Source: Stenotrophomonas beteli (GTDB taxonomy: Bacteria > Pseudomonadota > Gammaproteobacteria > Xanthomonadales > Xanthomonadaceae). Taken from it: a stretch of 45,762 nucleotides of DNA. Below the pieces are notes generated by a model that did not search any database, was not told where the DNA came from, and was given only the letters and a program-made list of their open reading frames with translations. Of the stretch, positions 1 to 10,921 are shown in pieces. Within the stretch, counting starts at the first letter, position 1, and each line of letters begins with the position of its first letter. Location: assembly GCF_001431665.1 (NCBI RefSeq), contig NZ_LLXV01000018.1:1-45762 (forward strand). The letters run 5' to 3'. Position numbers and translations under genes: made by a program.

Positions 1-369
1 TCCCAGCGCGGAAGGCTGCCGGCGGGTAGCGCGGCGGATTCATGGCCTTCGAGGAGATGTCCACGCTGCCTCGATCGAGGTCGCCGGGGCCGGCGGCGCC
101 GGAGGCGACGGCGGGGGGACGATGTCGTTCGGGCGCGGGTCCGGCACGTCCACGACCGGCGGCGGCGGGGGCGGCGGGGCATCGACGATGGTCACCATGA
201 CGTTGCGCTCCTTCTCCGCGACGGCCTTGGGAGCCACGGCGGGAATGAGGAGCATCATGAAGGCGGCCAGATGCAGGGCAATTACAAACGCGATGCCGAC
301 GATGCGAGGCCAGCTCAGCCCCTTGTCATCGGGTTGTTCGTACCGGTGAACGACTAGTTGTTCCGTCAT
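1..369 (-). pseudogene. tonB: Energy transducer TonB, N-terminal part, frameshifted and cut by the window edge
   Basis: TonB couples the inner-membrane proton motive force to outer-membrane receptors. Seen: a short cytoplasmic N-terminus (MTEQLVVHRY), one membrane segment (IVGIAFVIALHLAAFMMLLI), then a proline-rich periplasmic stretch (PPPPPPPVVDVPDPRP). This frame runs into a stop at 40-42. A different frame from about position 75 down to 1 reads DISSKAMNPPRYPPAAFRAG, which is the start of the TonB C-terminal domain. So the frame is broken near 68-80; the simplest repair is a lost 4-base AGCG repeat unit. I start at the ATG at 369 because MTEQLVVHRY looks like the family N-terminus; a TTG five codons upstream is possible. 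It could be a true pseudogene or a base-calling error. The C-terminal domain lies outside the window. Confidence 0.75.
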
Positions 370-463
370 GCGCCAAGAGCTCAATAGTGGGGCCGGGATG
401 CCGGGGGCGGAATCCCTGATCAGCGGTGCATGACACCGCAGGAACCTCCAAGCTTATACCAAT

Positions 464-500
464 CCTGAGCGCCTGCGCATCAACTGAGCAGGCGTTCAGG
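464..500. repeat. Inverted repeat between the TPR gene and tonB
   Basis: CCTGAGCGCCTGC at 464-476 pairs with GCAGGCGTTCAGG at 488-500 (12 of 13 pairs, 11-base loop). It lies just after the stop of the TPR gene in its direction of transcription. No T-run follows, so it may be a weak terminator, an mRNA-stabilising hairpin or an attenuator before tonB. The TATAAG on the minus strand just downstream of it could be a tonB -10 box. Confidence 0.4.
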
Positions 501-512
501 CGTTATTCCTAC

Positions 513-1706
513 TTACTTCAGGTTGATGATTTTTTTGGCATCAGCCTGGTTCTTCACGCCCTTCGCCAGCGCCTGCTGGGCGGCCTGCTTGGCCTCGGGG
601 ACGCGACCTTCGGCATGCAGGACGCGTGCCAGGTTCAGGTAGGTCTCACCGTCCTTGGACAGCGGGGCAGCCTTCTGCCACGCCTCGATCGCCTGCGGCA
701 CCTGGTCGGAGTAGTAGTAGGACTGGGCCAGCGCCAGGTAGACCTGGTAATCCGGCTTCAGGATGCCCTTCTGCAACCCCTCGTTGATGACCGCGATGAC
801 GTCCTTTTCCTTGTTCTCGGTGTTGGCATAGATCGAGTACAGCTGCTTGTACTCGCGCTCTTCGGTGAGCTGGCCGCTGCTGCGCAGCTTGTCCATCACC
901 GCGGCAGCCTTGGGCATCTGGTCGGCCTGCATATACATATTGGCCAGGTTCAGCTGCGCCTTCTTGTCGCCCGGATTCTTCGCCGCCAGTGCTTCTGCGG
1001 TCTTCAGTGCCTCGCCGGTCTGGCCGGACTCGGACAGCGCCGCCATCAGCAGCTGGTTCCAGCTGTCCTTCGGCTCGGTGGCGCCGGCAATCGCCTGCTG
1101 CAGCACCGGCACCGCTTCCTGGTAGCGCTCCAGCTGGTACAGCGCCTGGCCCTTGGCGACCAGTTCTTCCGGCTTGGTCGACTTGCTCTCGGCGAAGTAC
1201 TTGTCCAGGGTGGCCAAGCCTTCGGCGGTCTGGTCTTCCTGCAGCTGCAGCTGGCCCAGCATCAGCATCGACTGGAAGTGGCCGTTGTTGTCCAGGCCGT
1301 TGAACTGCAGGACCTGCTTCAGGTAGGCAATGGCACCCGGGGTATCGTCGGTCTGGTAGGCGGCCTGCGAGGCCAGCTGCGCGGCCAGCGACTTGTCGTA
1401 TTCGTTCGCGGCGCTGTCAGCCAGGATCGCGTCAGCCTGCGTACGCGTCTCCGGGAACTTTTCGTTGTTGTAGCTGTCGATCATTTTCTGCAGCTTGCTG
1501 CCCATCTTGGCCGAGGCCTTGACGGTCGGCTCCTGGCGGGTCGCGTTCGGGTAGAGCGCTTCGGCCTTGGCCTGCTTGCTGCTGCCGCCACGGTTGCTGC
1601 GGTCGGAGGAGCGCGAGGACTGCGCGAAGGCATCGGTGACCACGGCGCCGGTCAGGGCGGTCGCGACGAGGACGGAAAGCACAGCTTTGTGGTTACGGAA
1701 AATCAT
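513..1706 (-). CDS. Periplasmic tetratricopeptide-repeat protein
   Basis: A 397-residue exported protein. The N-terminus has a basic start, a hydrophobic core and an AFA/Q cleavage site near residue 28. A low-complexity Ser/Arg/Gly linker follows (residues 30-45). From about residue 70 to the C-terminus there are repeated helical pairs of TPR/Sel1 type, for example YQLERYQEAVPVLQQAI and YYSDQVPQAIEAWQKAA. TPRs are protein-docking scaffolds, and no enzyme motif is visible. It lies directly upstream of tonB on the same strand. A link with TonB-dependent transport is an inference from this position only. Function unknown beyond a scaffold role. Confidence 0.85.
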   Translation of the reverse strand: MIFRNHKAVLSVLVATALTGAVVTDAFAQSSRSSDRSNRGGSSKQAKAEALYPNATRQEPTVKASAKMGSKLQKMIDSYNNEKFPETRTQADAILADSAANEYDKSLAAQLASQAAYQTDDTPGAIAYLKQVLQFNGLDNNGHFQSMLMLGQLQLQEDQTAEGLATLDKYFAESKSTKPEELVAKGQALYQLERYQEAVPVLQQAIAGATEPKDSWNQLLMAALSESGQTGEALKTAEALAAKNPGDKKAQLNLANMYMQADQMPKAAAVMDKLRSSGQLTEEREYKQLYSIYANTENKEKDVIAVINEGLQKGILKPDYQVYLALAQSYYYSDQVPQAIEAWQKAAPLSKDGETYLNLARVLHAEGRVPEAKQAAQQALAKGVKNQADAKKIINLK

Positions 1707-1838
1707 CGTTCACCTCGATCGAACCGCCGGATAGCGGCAAAGTCGGACTGTCAGAAAAATCTGAGCCGCCAAACGTATCAGAAACAGATGGCGTGAGAAA
1801 TCGTTTTATGTGCTGCACTACAGCATGAAACTGCGCAC

Positions 1839-2645
1839 TCATCCGCACTTTGGCCGCAGTCCGGCCGCCTGCGCCTGCTGGTAGACCGGGGTCAGGCCCG
1901 GCGCATCACGGCGCAGCTCCTGGATCCGGTTGGCTGGATCGGGGTGGGTGGACAGCCATTGCGGGCTGCGGCCACCGCTGGCGGCCATCATGTTCTGCCA
2001 CAGATCCACGGCCTGGGCGGGGTTGAAACCGGCCTGGGCCATGAGTCGCTGGCCGATCACGTCGGCCTCGCTTTCCTGGGTCCGCGAGCCAGGCAACAGG
2101 AAGGCGGTCTGCGCCCCCATGCCACCGAGCTGATTGACCGTGCTGGCGGCGCCTTCACCGTAGGCGGCCCCGGCCAGCGCGCCGAGCACGGCCAGGCCGG
2201 TCTGCGCGCCCATCTGGCGGGTGATACGCTCTTCGTGGTGGCGGGCGATGACGTGGCCGATCTCATGGCCGATCACGGCGGCCAGCTGGTCCTGGTTCTT
2301 CGCCACGGTGAAGATGCCGGTGTTCACGCCCACCTTGCCGCCGGGCAGGGCAAAGGCATTGGGTTCCTTGTCCACGAACACCGCCGTCTCCCACCGTACG
2401 CCACGGTACTGAGGCGGCAGCTGGGCGACCAGTGCATTGACCACGCACTGGACGTAGCCGTTCTGGCGGCCATCGGTGCTGATCTTTTCCTTCTGTTTGG
2501 TTTCGGCGAACGCCTGCGCGCCCAGCTGGTCCAGCTGCGCCTGCGACACGCCGCCGACCATCTGCCGGCGTCCGGTCGGGGATGTGGTCGTTGCGCAGGC
2601 GCTGACCAGGGTGGTGATGACAAGGGCCAACAGCAGTTGCTTCAT
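1839..2645 (-). CDS. M48 family metalloprotease, lipoprotein (LoiP/BepA-like)
   Basis: A zinc metallopeptidase of family M48 that should act in the periplasm on misassembled or damaged envelope proteins. With the ATG at 2645 the protein has 268 residues. A lipobox (LVSACA) places the lipidated cysteine at residue 17, so it is membrane-anchored. The catalytic motif HEIGH (His127, Glu128, His131) is intact and followed by VIARHHEERI. The third zinc ligand is probably the Glu in QESEADVIGQ, and THPDPANRI near the end is typical of the family. I chose 2645 rather than an upstream start because it gives a clean signal peptide and has a GGGGGAT ribosome-binding site. The downstream gene is the TPR protein. 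Confidence 0.9.
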   Translation of the reverse strand: MKQLLLALVITTLVSACATTTSPTGRRQMVGGVSQAQLDQLGAQAFAETKQKEKISTDGRQNGYVQCVVNALVAQLPPQYRGVRWETAVFVDKEPNAFALPGGKVGVNTGIFTVAKNQDQLAAVIGHEIGHVIARHHEERITRQMGAQTGLAVLGALAGAAYGEGAASTVNQLGGMGAQTAFLLPGSRTQESEADVIGQRLMAQAGFNPAQAVDLWQNMMAASGGRSPQWLSTHPDPANRIQELRRDAPGLTPVYQQAQAAGLRPKCG

Positions 2646-2717
2646 GGAAAGATCCCCCGTGTTCATGTGCGCAGTGTCCAACGTGGCGGCTTAATCTTTC
2701 GTCAAGCGGACACGGCG

Positions 2718-3563
2718 TTACGTTGACCCCAGCAATACCATCGCGGCAAGCGCGACGGCATTGTTCAGCGCATGCGCCACGATGGCCGCCCACAGCGTGC
2801 CGGTGCGGCGATACAGCCAGCAGAAGGCCGCGCCCATGCTGCCGTAGACCAGCCACAACTGCGCCATGCCCAGCCAGGAATTCTTGCTCACGCCCGGGAC
2901 TTCGTGGACCAGGGCGAAGGCCAGGCTGCTGAGGATGAGCCCCAGCCACGGCCGGCCGGCCTGCCACAGGCGCCCGAACAGGACGCGGCGGAACAGCAGT
3001 TCTTCGTAGGCCGGCGCCAGCACCACGGCAAACAGCACCAGGAACAGGGGGAATCGCGCGATCGCGCTCTGCATCAGTTCCACGTTGGTCGGCACCGGTT
3101 CGATGCCGAACTGCCGGGCCAGGAAGGCAATGCCGTTGCTGCCCAGCACGATCAGGGTGGCCACCAGCAGGGTCCAGCCCCAGGTCGACGGCCGCCGCAG
3201 CGCCTGCCGCGATGCCAGGCGTTCGGCCGCGTCGGCCGGACGGCGCCAGAAGTACAGCAGCAGCGCCGCGCCACCGGTGGCGATCAATGCCATCAGGATC
3301 TGCGCCAGCGCGCCGGGCTGGCCGACGGCCGTGGTGGCCGCGGCCGCCGTCATGGCACCACCGTTGGCCTCGGCATTCGCATAGCCGACCACGATGGCCC
3401 GGTAGAAGCCCCAGAACAGGCCGGTCACCATGCTCAGGCCGACCAGCGCCACGGCGGCGATGCCGAGATCGATGAAGAAACCTGCCAGCGGTGGCACGGC
3501 ACGCGGGGCGGCAGAGGCCGGGGGAACCGGCGGCGGGGCGGAGACCGGGGCGGAAGCGGACAT
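2718..3563 (-). CDS. CPBP family intramembrane glutamic endopeptidase (CAAX-like protease)
   Basis: A multi-spanning inner-membrane protease of the CPBP/Abi (Rce1-like) family. With the ATG at 3563 it has 281 residues: a proline/alanine-rich cytoplasmic N-terminus (about 30 residues), then about seven or eight hydrophobic segments. The family motifs are present: EELLFRR (Glu187, Glu188, Arg192), the FALVH motif (His220) and HALNN (His264, Asn268). Family members process prenylated or bacteriocin-like peptides, or have no known substrate; the substrate here is unknown. It sits between gyrB and the M48 protease gene, all on the minus strand but with gaps, so co-transcription is not certain. Confidence 0.88.
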   Translation of the reverse strand: MSASAPVSAPPPVPPASAAPRAVPPLAGFFIDLGIAAVALVGLSMVTGLFWGFYRAIVVGYANAEANGGAMTAAAATTAVGQPGALAQILMALIATGGAALLLYFWRRPADAAERLASRQALRRPSTWGWTLLVATLIVLGSNGIAFLARQFGIEPVPTNVELMQSAIARFPLFLVLFAVVLAPAYEELLFRRVLFGRLWQAGRPWLGLILSSLAFALVHEVPGVSKNSWLGMAQLWLVYGSMGAAFCWLYRRTGTLWAAIVAHALNNAVALAAMVLLGST

Positions 3564-3628
3564 CAGGTACCTGTGTTCAAGGATGAAGGCCGGCACACCT
3601 CCCCGTGCACCGGCCATGCCCGATTGTG

Positions 3629-6171
<2,543 letters not shown>

Positions 6172-6200
6172 GCCGGGGTCGAGCGGCCCTGGTGTGCCCA

Positions 6201-7295
6201 CTATGGCACAGCCACGATCTGTGCATGTTCCACGTGGAACCGGGCGATGTGCGTCAAATCCTGCAGCGCTGCCGGCGTTTCGGTGGCAGTGATGAAGATC
6301 TGCGCCGGGCCAGTGAGCAGGCGCTCCAGTACCCGGCCCTGGTGGGTGCGATCCAGCTCGGATGCCAGATCATCCAGCGCGATCACCGGCCATTCGCCCC
6401 GTTGCTCCGCATAGTCTTCGGCCTGGGCCAGCAGGCAGGCCAAGGCCGTCAGCTTGGCCTGGCCACGGGACAGCGCGTCGCGGCCGGGAATGCTGTGGAA
6501 ATCGACGCTCCAGTCCGCTCGGTGCGGACCCACCGAGGTATAGCCGGCCTGACGGTCGCGTTCCCGCGCCAGCAGCAGGGCATCGGCCAGAGGCAGTTCA
6601 TGCCGGCGCCACCCGGGGCTCAGTTGCATGCCCTGGATGCCGAGTTGTGGTGCCAGGCTGGCAGCCAATGCGACAGTGCGCTGCTGCAGGCGCTCCAGGT
6701 AGTGCTGGCGTCGACTGGTCAGCGGCTCGCCGGCTTCAGCCAGCTCGTGATCCCATGTGTCCAGCATCCGCGAGGGCCCGCCCTGCTTGAGCAGGGCGTT
6801 GCGCTGCTTCAGTGCCCGCGAGTACCGGCGCCATAGGGAAAGAAAATCAGGTTCCACGTGGAACAAGCCCCAATCGAGGAAGCGGCGGCGCGGTTCGCCG
6901 CCACCGCTGACCAGCGCGTGGCTGCCAGGCTCGAAAGTCACCACGGCCAGCGCGGCACAGAGATTGCCGAGCTGAGCCACGTCTTCGCCATCCAGACGCC
7001 CCTTCCAGTCCTGCCCGCTGTGGCGCAAACCGGCCTTTCGACGGTGCGGCGGATGATTGGCCCGTTGCTCGTCCCATTCCACGAAGACCTCCAACGCCTC
7101 CTGGCCCTGACGGACCAGGCCATCGCGCACCCGTCCGCGGAAGCTGCGGCCATAGGCCATCAGATGCAGGGCCTCAAGCACACTGGTCTTTCCGGCGCCG
7201 TTGTCGCCAGTCAGCAGGTTCAAACCCGGCTGGGGCGACAGGTCCACCGCACTGAAACGACGCAGGTGATGCAAGGCGAGGCGGCGGATCTGCAT
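6201..7295 (-). CDS. recF: DNA replication/repair protein RecF
   Basis: RecF is an SMC-like ATPase that, with RecO and RecR, loads RecA at gaps in stalled or damaged DNA. The protein has 364 residues, the usual length. The Walker A motif GDNGAGKTS is at about residues 30-38. [14 protein letters not shown] (about 136-149) is a conserved RecF block. The signature and Walker B end is at [13 protein letters not shown] and [12 protein letters not shown] (about 310-325). The codons for FHVE at residues 145-148 and for a second FHVE in the C-terminal tail both form ParB-binding parS sites. The upstream dnaN has its own terminator and lies 918 bases away, so recF probably has its own promoter, not identified here. 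Confidence 0.97.
   Translation of the reverse strand: MQIRRLALHHLRRFSAVDLSPQPGLNLLTGDNGAGKTSVLEALHLMAYGRSFRGRVRDGLVRQGQEALEVFVEWDEQRANHPPHRRKAGLRHSGQDWKGRLDGEDVAQLGNLCAALAVVTFEPGSHALVSGGGEPRRRFLDWGLFHVEPDFLSLWRRYSRALKQRNALLKQGGPSRMLDTWDHELAEAGEPLTSRRQHYLERLQQRTVALAASLAPQLGIQGMQLSPGWRRHELPLADALLLARERDRQAGYTSVGPHRADWSVDFHSIPGRDALSRGQAKLTALACLLAQAEDYAEQRGEWPVIALDDLASELDRTHQGRVLERLLTGPAQIFITATETPAALQDLTHIARFHVEHAQIVAVP
6226..6241. promoter_or_regulatory. parS site 1 (ParB binding), inside the 3' end of recF
   Basis: TGTTCCACGTGGAACC differs from the palindromic parS consensus TGTTYCACGTGRAACA in one end base. It encodes the FHVE of the RecF C-terminal tail (RFHVEHAQ). Confidence 0.85.
6850..6865. 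promoter_or_regulatory. parS site 2 (ParB binding), inside recF
   Basis: GGTTCCACGTGGAACA, one end base from consensus. It encodes FHVE in the conserved DWGLFHVEP block of RecF, so protein conservation explains part of the match. Confidence 0.85.
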
Positions 7296-7412
7296 GGGGC
7301 GCGAAAGACCATCCGCACGGAGCGGTCGAAGGGCAGGGAATCCATCAGCTTACTGCATCGGTCAAGCCGGACGCGGCGGTGCCGTCCTCCAGAGTGAACG
7401 CCTGCGTTCGCG

Positions 7413-7428
7413 GGTTCCACGTGGCACG
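7413..7428. promoter_or_regulatory. Degenerate parS-like site
   Basis: GGTTCCACGTGGCACG keeps the core TTCCACGTGG but has three mismatches to the consensus, mostly in the right arm. It may be a weak or decayed ParB site. Confidence 0.4.
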
Positions 7429-8139
7429 CGGCCGCCGTCTTGGCCCGCCCGGGCTTGGAAGTGCGCGAAATTCCTTCAAATCTACCAAGGGGAGCGGGGT
7501 CCTGGCCCTCAGATTTCGCCGATTTCATTGGCCGTTTGACGATCTCATCGGCCGGTGTGGAGGTGCTGGGGCGGCCGAGGAGCCATCAAATTCTTCAAAT
7601 CTGCGACCCCATCTACTGCGGGGTTCCACAGATTTCAAAGAATTCAAACCAGTCGTTCCACGCAGTCCACAGGAGGCCTGTATGACTTATACACAAGGTA
7701 TGGGCAATCTGTGGATAAAAAAGGCCTTTTGCTTGGCCGGTGAAACTATCCACAGGTTCCCCCCCAGCCTGAGGGGTCTCTATACAGGGGGTTTCAGCTA
7801 CATAAAACCCTTACAAATCATACACATAAATGGTTTTTCCACGAAATCTGGCCTTACCATCACCACCAGGCTTTAGATTTATACCCAGATTTAGAAGCTA
7901 GGCTCGGCTCGATTCGGCGCAGACCTGGGCTGTGGACAGACACGTTTGCACACACCGGGCCTCTGCAGCAGATACGTCAATCTGATCGGACACACAGCGA
8001 CCGGACGTGCCTCCCGGACAACCAACGACGTATGCGATGGGATGAGACGAAGTCCGCGCCCACACCGACGTCCAACGCCCAAGCCAATACTGTCCGATAA
8101 CGCGGCTGCAATCGGTTGGGATCCCTGCCCGGCAACCGA

Positions 8140-8155
8140 TGCTCCACGTGGAACA
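8140..8155. promoter_or_regulatory. parS site 3 (ParB binding)
   Basis: TGCTCCACGTGGAACA, one mismatch to consensus. It abuts the T-run side of the dnaN terminator. Confidence 0.85.
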
Positions 8156-8183
8156 AAAAAAACGCCCGGGAAATCCCGGGCGT
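8155..8183 (-). terminator. Rho-independent terminator of dnaN
   Basis: On the minus strand a perfect 9-base stem, ACGCCCGGG/CCCGGGCGT, with a 4-base loop is followed by eight T. It lies 30 bases after the dnaN stop, between two parS sites. Confidence 0.92.
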
Positions 8184-8188
8184 CGTTC

Positions 8189-8204
8189 GGTTCCACGTGG
8201 AACA
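8189..8204. promoter_or_regulatory. parS site 4 (ParB binding)
   Basis: GGTTCCACGTGGAACA, one end mismatch. It lies 10 bases past the dnaN stop codon. Confidence 0.87.
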
Positions 8205-8213
8205 GCGCTGCTG

Positions 8214-9314
8214 TCAGAGGCGCAGCGGCATGACCACGTGACGCGACTTCTCACTGCTGGATTCACGCACCAGCGCCGACGAGTTGGAGTCGCGCAGCTG
8301 GATGATCACTTCCTCGTCGCGCAGAGCGGACAGGGCATCCAGCAGGTAGTTCACGTTGAAGCCGATGGCCAGGTCGCTGACCGTGGTGTCGGCTTCGATC
8401 TCTTCCTGGGCTTCTTCCTGCTCAGGGTTGTGCGCGCTGATCTTCAGGTTGCCCGGCGAAACTTCCACGCGGATACCGCGGTACTTCTCGTTGGACAGAA
8501 TCGCGGCACGCTGCAACGAGGCGCGCAGCGCTTCGCGATCCACCTTCACCTCGCGATCGGCACCGATCGGGATTACCGCTTCGTAATCCGGGAAGCGACC
8601 GTCGATCAACTTCGAGGTGAAGGTGACATCGTCGCGCTTGACGCGGACGTGGCTGCGGCCAACTTCCAGCTCGATCTCGCGATCGCCGCTTTCCAGCAGG
8701 CGCTGCAGTTCGGTCACGCCCTTGCGCGGCACGATGATCTGGCGCTTCGAACCGCTGGGCTTGGCCAGGTCGGTTTCACACAGGGCCAGGCGGTGACCGT
8801 CGGTGGCGACGGTACGCAGCGCATCACCGCGCAGGTCGAACAGCAGGCCGTTGAGGTAGTAGCGCACGTCCTGCTGGGCCATCGCGAACGCGGTGCGCTC
8901 GATCAGTTCCTTCAGGGTCGCTTCGCCAATGGCCACGCGCTCGGTGGCTTCCACCTCGTCCACCGACGGGAAGTCGTTGGAGGGCAGGGTGGCCAGGGTG
9001 AAGCGGCTGCGGCCTGCTTGTACGGTGATCTTGTCACCGGTCTGCGAGACGGTGATCCGGCTGCCGTCGGGCAGGGCGCGGATGATCTCGAACAGCTTGC
9101 GGGCGGGAATGGTGGTTTCGCCGTCCTGGGCATCTTCAACCGCGATCCGCGACACCATCTCCACTTCCAGGTCGGTACCGGTCAGCGACAGCTGGCCGTT
9201 CTGCACCTGGACCAGGAAATTGGCCAGAACCGGAAGGGTCTGGCGGCGTTCGACCACGTTGACGACCTGTGCCAACGGCTTGAGAAAGGCTTCGCGCTGC
9301 AGTGTGAAACGCAT
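8214..9314 (-). CDS. dnaN: DNA polymerase III subunit beta (sliding clamp)
   Basis: The ring-shaped clamp that holds DNA polymerase III on DNA and recruits clamp-binding proteins such as Hda, MutS and ligase. 366 residues, the standard length, forming three similar domains. The N-terminus MRFTLQREAFLKPLAQVVNV and the C-terminus SRHVVMPLRL (ending MPLRL) match the family exactly. It follows dnaA on the same strand after a 275-base gap that carries DnaA boxes, so it may be under DnaA influence. It ends at a strong terminator that separates it from recF. Confidence 0.98.
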   Translation of the reverse strand: MRFTLQREAFLKPLAQVVNVVERRQTLPVLANFLVQVQNGQLSLTGTDLEVEMVSRIAVEDAQDGETTIPARKLFEIIRALPDGSRITVSQTGDKITVQAGRSRFTLATLPSNDFPSVDEVEATERVAIGEATLKELIERTAFAMAQQDVRYYLNGLLFDLRGDALRTVATDGHRLALCETDLAKPSGSKRQIIVPRKGVTELQRLLESGDREIELEVGRSHVRVKRDDVTFTSKLIDGRFPDYEAVIPIGADREVKVDREALRASLQRAAILSNEKYRGIRVEVSPGNLKISAHNPEQEEAQEEIEADTTVSDLAIGFNVNYLLDALSALRDEEVIIQLRDSNSSALVRESSSEKSRHVVMPLRL

Positions 9315-9589
9315 GTGGTTCCGTGCCCCTATGCTTTAAAAAATGTGGAATAAATCAAAAGCTTGGTGGTGCTGGTAGAGACAGAATCGCTGGAAAACAA
9401 CGCTAAGTCTTTGTAAATAAAAGAATTTCAGACCTCGAAACCCTCTGTATTACCGACCCCCAGGGGGTGGGGAAAGCTGTGGATAAAACCGACGCGATTT
9501 CAGACGCCATTTTTATCCACAACGTGTCCCGCGCTTGCTACCGGATTCTGCACCGTTTTGTGCGATGACGCCTCATCGGCATCCGTGCA
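9315..9589. other. dnaA-dnaN intergenic region with paired DnaA boxes and AT-rich DNA, candidate oriC
   Basis: No gene. Two perfect DnaA boxes face each other: TGTGGATAA at 9478-9486 and TTATCCACA at 9513-9521. Next to them, 9335-9430 is AT-rich (TTTAAAAAATGTGGAATAAA, TTTGTAAATAAAAGAATTT), as expected for a DNA-unwinding element. ATTTCAGAC occurs twice as a direct repeat (9425-9433 and 9497-9505). From memory of the related Xanthomonas chromosome, the origin is placed around dnaA/dnaN; I cannot confirm which gap is used here. Confidence 0.6.
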
Positions 9590-10921
9590 TCATTCGCTCA
9601 GCTTCCGGATCAGCTTGTCCCAGTCCTCGCGGAGCTTGCCGTCGGTTTCCATCAGGGTCCGGATCTGGCGGCAGGCATGCAGCACCGTGGTGTGATCGCG
9701 ACCGGCAAAGGCATCGCCGATCTCGGGCAGGCTGTGCTCGGTCAGTTCCTTGGTCAGGGCCATGGCAACCTGGCGCGGGCGGGCCAGCGAGCGGGTCCGA
9801 CGCTTCGACAACAGATCCTTGATCTGCAGGCCGTAGTAGTCGGCAACGGTTTTCTGGATGTTGGGAATGCTGATCGCCTGCTGCTGGGCGCGCAGCAGGT
9901 CGCGCAGGGTTTCCTGGGCGAATTCGGTGGTGATCGCGCGGCCGGTGAAATTGGCGCGGGCGGTCAGGGTATTCAGCGCACCCTCGAGGTCGCGCACGTT
10001 GGAGCGCATTTTCTTGGCGATCAGGAATGCAACATCATCGGGAATCTCGGCACCGCGTTCGCGCGCCTTGGCCAGCACGATCGCGGCGCGGGTCTCGAAG
10101 TCCGGCGGTTCGATCGCGACCGACAGGCCCCAGGCAAGCCGCGACTTCAGGCGCGCTTCCAGGCCTTCGACCTCGCGCGGATAGCGGTCGCAGGTCAGGA
10201 TGATCTGCTGCTTGCCATCGAAGAGTGCGTTGAAGGTGTGGAAGAACTCTTCCTGGGTGCGGTCCTTGCCGGCGAAGAACTGGATGTCATCGATCAGCAG
10301 CGCGTCCACCTGCTGGAACTGGCGCTTGAACTGATCCATGGTCTTTTCCTGCAGGGCCCGGATCATCGCGCTGAAGAACTGCTCCGAACGCAGGTACAGC
10401 ACCTTCGCGCCCGGATTGGCCTGGCGCATGGCATTGCCGGCGGCGAACATCAGGTGGGTCTTGCCCAGGCCGGTGCCTCCGTACAGCAGCAGCGGGTTGT
10501 GCGCGCGGTCGCCCGGCTTCTGCGCTGCCTGGAAGGCCGCGGCCAGGCCCAGCTGGTTACTGCGGCCTTCGACGAAGTTGGCGAAGGTGTAGTGGTTGTC
10601 CAGGTTGCCGGCAAAGGGCACCTGCGGTTCGCTGGAAACCTGCGCCGACGGCGTGGAAACCGGTGCGTTCTGCGCCTCCACGGGCCGCGGGCGCGAGCCG
10701 ATTTCAAGAAAAACGTCGCTGAAACCGGCGAAATGGGCCAGCAGCTCGCGGATCCGCGCCAGGTACAGCTCGCGGACCTGATCGACGATGAAGGCATTCG
10801 GTGCATACAGCACCAGGCTGTCCACGCGCAGATCGGCCTGCAGCGGCTTCAACCAGGTGTGAACGTCTTCCGGCGGGAACTCCGCTTCGAGGCGCTCGAG
10901 ACTACGGGACCAGGCATCCAT
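9590..10921 (-). CDS. dnaA: Chromosomal replication initiator protein DnaA
   Basis: The AAA+ initiator that binds DnaA boxes and melts the origin. 443 residues from the ATG at 10921; a TTG two codons upstream is in frame but [16 protein letters not shown] is the expected start. Domain I is at residues 1-75, and domain II is a short linker rich in Pro/Ser/Gln (80-105). Domain III contains the Walker A motif GGTGLGKTH (about 148-156), Walker B ([12 protein letters not shown]) and the arginine finger region. Domain IV ends with the DNA-binding signature [19 protein letters not shown]. Perfect DnaA boxes lie both upstream (11047) and downstream (9478, 9513), which suggests autoregulation. It is divergent from rpmH. 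Confidence 0.98.
   Translation of the reverse strand: MDAWSRSLERLEAEFPPEDVHTWLKPLQADLRVDSLVLYAPNAFIVDQVRELYLARIRELLAHFAGFSDVFLEIGSRPRPVEAQNAPVSTPSAQVSSEPQVPFAGNLDNHYTFANFVEGRSNQLGLAAAFQAAQKPGDRAHNPLLLYGGTGLGKTHLMFAAGNAMRQANPGAKVLYLRSEQFFSAMIRALQEKTMDQFKRQFQQVDALLIDDIQFFAGKDRTQEEFFHTFNALFDGKQQIILTCDRYPREVEGLEARLKSRLAWGLSVAIEPPDFETRAAIVLAKARERGAEIPDDVAFLIAKKMRSNVRDLEGALNTLTARANFTGRAITTEFAQETLRDLLRAQQQAISIPNIQKTVADYYGLQIKDLLSKRRTRSLARPRQVAMALTKELTEHSLPEIGDAFAGRDHTTVLHACRQIRTLMETDGKLREDWDKLIRKLSE

Larger units (their letters stand above)
7296..8213. other. Long non-coding dnaN-recF gap with a DnaA-box cluster, candidate origin region
   Basis: No convincing gene lies in these 918 bases: the open frames on both strands have no recognisable protein and weak starts. 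The stretch 7681-7895 is AT-richer than the surroundings. It holds two perfect DnaA boxes, TTATACACA at 7687-7695 and TGTGGATAA at 7710-7718. It also has one-mismatch boxes at 7746-7754 (CTATCCACA), 7818-7826 (TCATACACA), 7835-7843 (TTTTCCACG) and 7879-7887 (TTATACCCA). A 7-base motif, CAGATTT or its complement, occurs at 7510, 7597, 7629, 7844 and 7886. parS sites lie at 7413, 8140 and 8189. This looks like an origin or a DnaA-binding control region; the real start of replication could instead be in the dnaA-dnaN gap. Confidence 0.6.

Noticed and set aside
426..1796. Long open frame on the plus strand (456 codons)
   Set aside because: It lies antisense to the TPR protein gene, which has a signal peptide and TPR pattern; the plus frame is His/Leu/Gln-rich shadow sequence.
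7379..7876. 165-codon plus-strand frame in the dnaN-recF gap
   Set aside because: No ribosome-binding site and no family features; it runs through DnaA boxes and a parS-like site, so non-coding DNA is the better reading.
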